From: Rhodamnia argentea
Taxonomy: Eukaryota > Streptophyta > Magnoliopsida > Myrtales > Myrtaceae
Length of the DNA: 64,000 nt
NCBI RefSeq assembly: GCF_020921035.1
Contig: NC_063151.1
Location: 7,750,001 to 7,814,000, forward strand
Direction: 5' to 3'
Of this stretch, positions 63,145 to 64,000 are shown in pieces; the first letter of the stretch is position 1; the number at the start of each line of letters is the position of its first letter. Position numbers and translations under genes: made by a program. The notes under the pieces are model-generated. The model was not told the origin of the DNA, made no database searches, and saw only the letters and a program-made list of their open reading frames with translations.

Positions 63145-64000
63145 TGGAGCAGACACCGAGCCCCGAAGGGAGAAGCAGAAGCTCCTCGCGTTGCTGCAGC
63201 TCCGGGTCGGTCGGGGACCTGAGGCATCGAAGGCGTCGGAGTCGGATATTTATAGCTTTTTCTCTTTTTGCCTATTTGCCTTTGGAAAAAACATGAAGTT
63301 GGGAAAAGGGAGAACAATTTTAAGGAAAACAAGAGATATGGAAAGAGGTTTTTCTTAATACTGTCTGAACGCATGATTCACCGTGGGGGAATTGAATGAA
63401 TTTTAATTTAATCGATCGTGCTTGAAAGCCAAATTTGTGTAATTGTTGAGTAATAATGACTCGATGATAAAATGACGTTGGATAAAGGGACGCCGCTAAG
63501 GATTCTCGATGAACGGATCCCGATCTTTCGATGATTATCGAGTATAAATAAAATAATATAGCCCTTTAAAAGTAAAAATTTTAATTTTTTTTTTTGTGCT
63601 GCGACATTTTATATGGGTGTCAATGAAATAAATGTAAGAAAGTGTGAGCTGAGGACTCTTCCGTTGGCAGATTGAAGAAATTTGTGTGGAGTGCACTCGC
63701 GCAAGAGGTAAGTGACGGGGAGAAGGAGAAAGAAATGTTATCGCATGTATTAAGAATCGTTGAACATCAATTTTCACTTTTCGTTTTTGTCTAAATCACT
63801 CTTTTTTTTCAACCCTAAGCATTCGAAATACACAATATGCAAATATTGCACATTGAATAACATATATGTTCTTTTTTTCATAATTTTTTGAAATGTGACG
63901 GCAGAGAAAAATAAAATACATTTTTTTAATCGTCAAGAAACAAGCCCTTAAAAAAGGGAACAAAGTGGGCGTGAGCAAAAAAATTTGTTCAAACCATTTA
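63145..64000. promoter_or_regulatory. Upstream of recA; no further gene to the window edge
   Basis: GC-richer leader to about 63240, then AT-rich DNA with no recognised coding frame or repeat. Confidence 0.4.

Overview
This window is nuclear DNA from a dicot plant. The genes are split by many short GT-AG introns, encode chloroplast-targeted proteins, and sit in AT-rich intergenic DNA filled with plant transposon relics. The tandem tau-class glutathione S-transferases and the AT-rich MITE-like repeats would suit a woody rosid, possibly Myrtales, but that placement is only a guess. All gene models below were built by hand: each exon joins in phase, and splice sites are GT-AG throughout.

Layout. 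(1) 1-19050: a tau-class GST cluster. A GST is cut off by the left edge (GST-A), followed by a broken GST (psi-GST-B, 756-919), an intact GST-C (3578-4675), an intact GST-D (16607-17442) and a broken inverted GST (psi-GST-E, 18337-19049). Upstream DNA is shared between A and C and between B and D. Between C and D lie MITE-like elements and a degenerate Ty1/copia retrotransposon (10625-16584). The copia carries a nested 5'-truncated LINE (about 14195-15153) with a perfect 14-bp target duplication. (2) 19966-26439: the 12-exon gene for chloroplast translation initiation factor IF-2, with a 35-codon upstream ORF ending 15 nt before the main ATG. Head-to-head with it is a 3-exon PrmC/HemK release-factor methyltransferase (27714-29364). 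(3) 29768-40890: a direct tandem duplication of about 4.8 kb carrying a BMT5-like (DUF2431) methyltransferase-type gene. Copy A encodes a tail of five 46-residue repeats. Copy B has two repeat units, but an in-frame stop cuts them off. The duplication junction lies inside a MITE-like repeat, and that repeat was later split in copy A by a 1.32-kb element with about 110-bp terminal inverted repeats. (4) 42026-48102: a membrane-anchored J-domain protein with a C-terminal zinc-binding (Jiv90-like) region. (5) 48103-55057: about 7 kb without a recognisable gene, holding foldback elements, a three-unit 56-bp tandem repeat and long G runs. (6) 55058-57276: PsbR of photosystem II, tail-to-tail with chloroplast RecA (58437-63144, 13 exons).

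How the genes work together. Four of the intact genes (IF-2, PrmC, PsbR, RecA) encode organelle proteins, mostly plastid: translation initiation, release-factor modification, photosystem II assembly or stability, and plastid DNA recombination. From memory, the order J-domain protein - PsbR - RecA and the closeness of tau GSTs to IF-2 both resemble Arabidopsis chromosome 1, so the window looks like a conserved gene backbone with lineage-specific GST and BMT5-like duplications and transposon insertions added.
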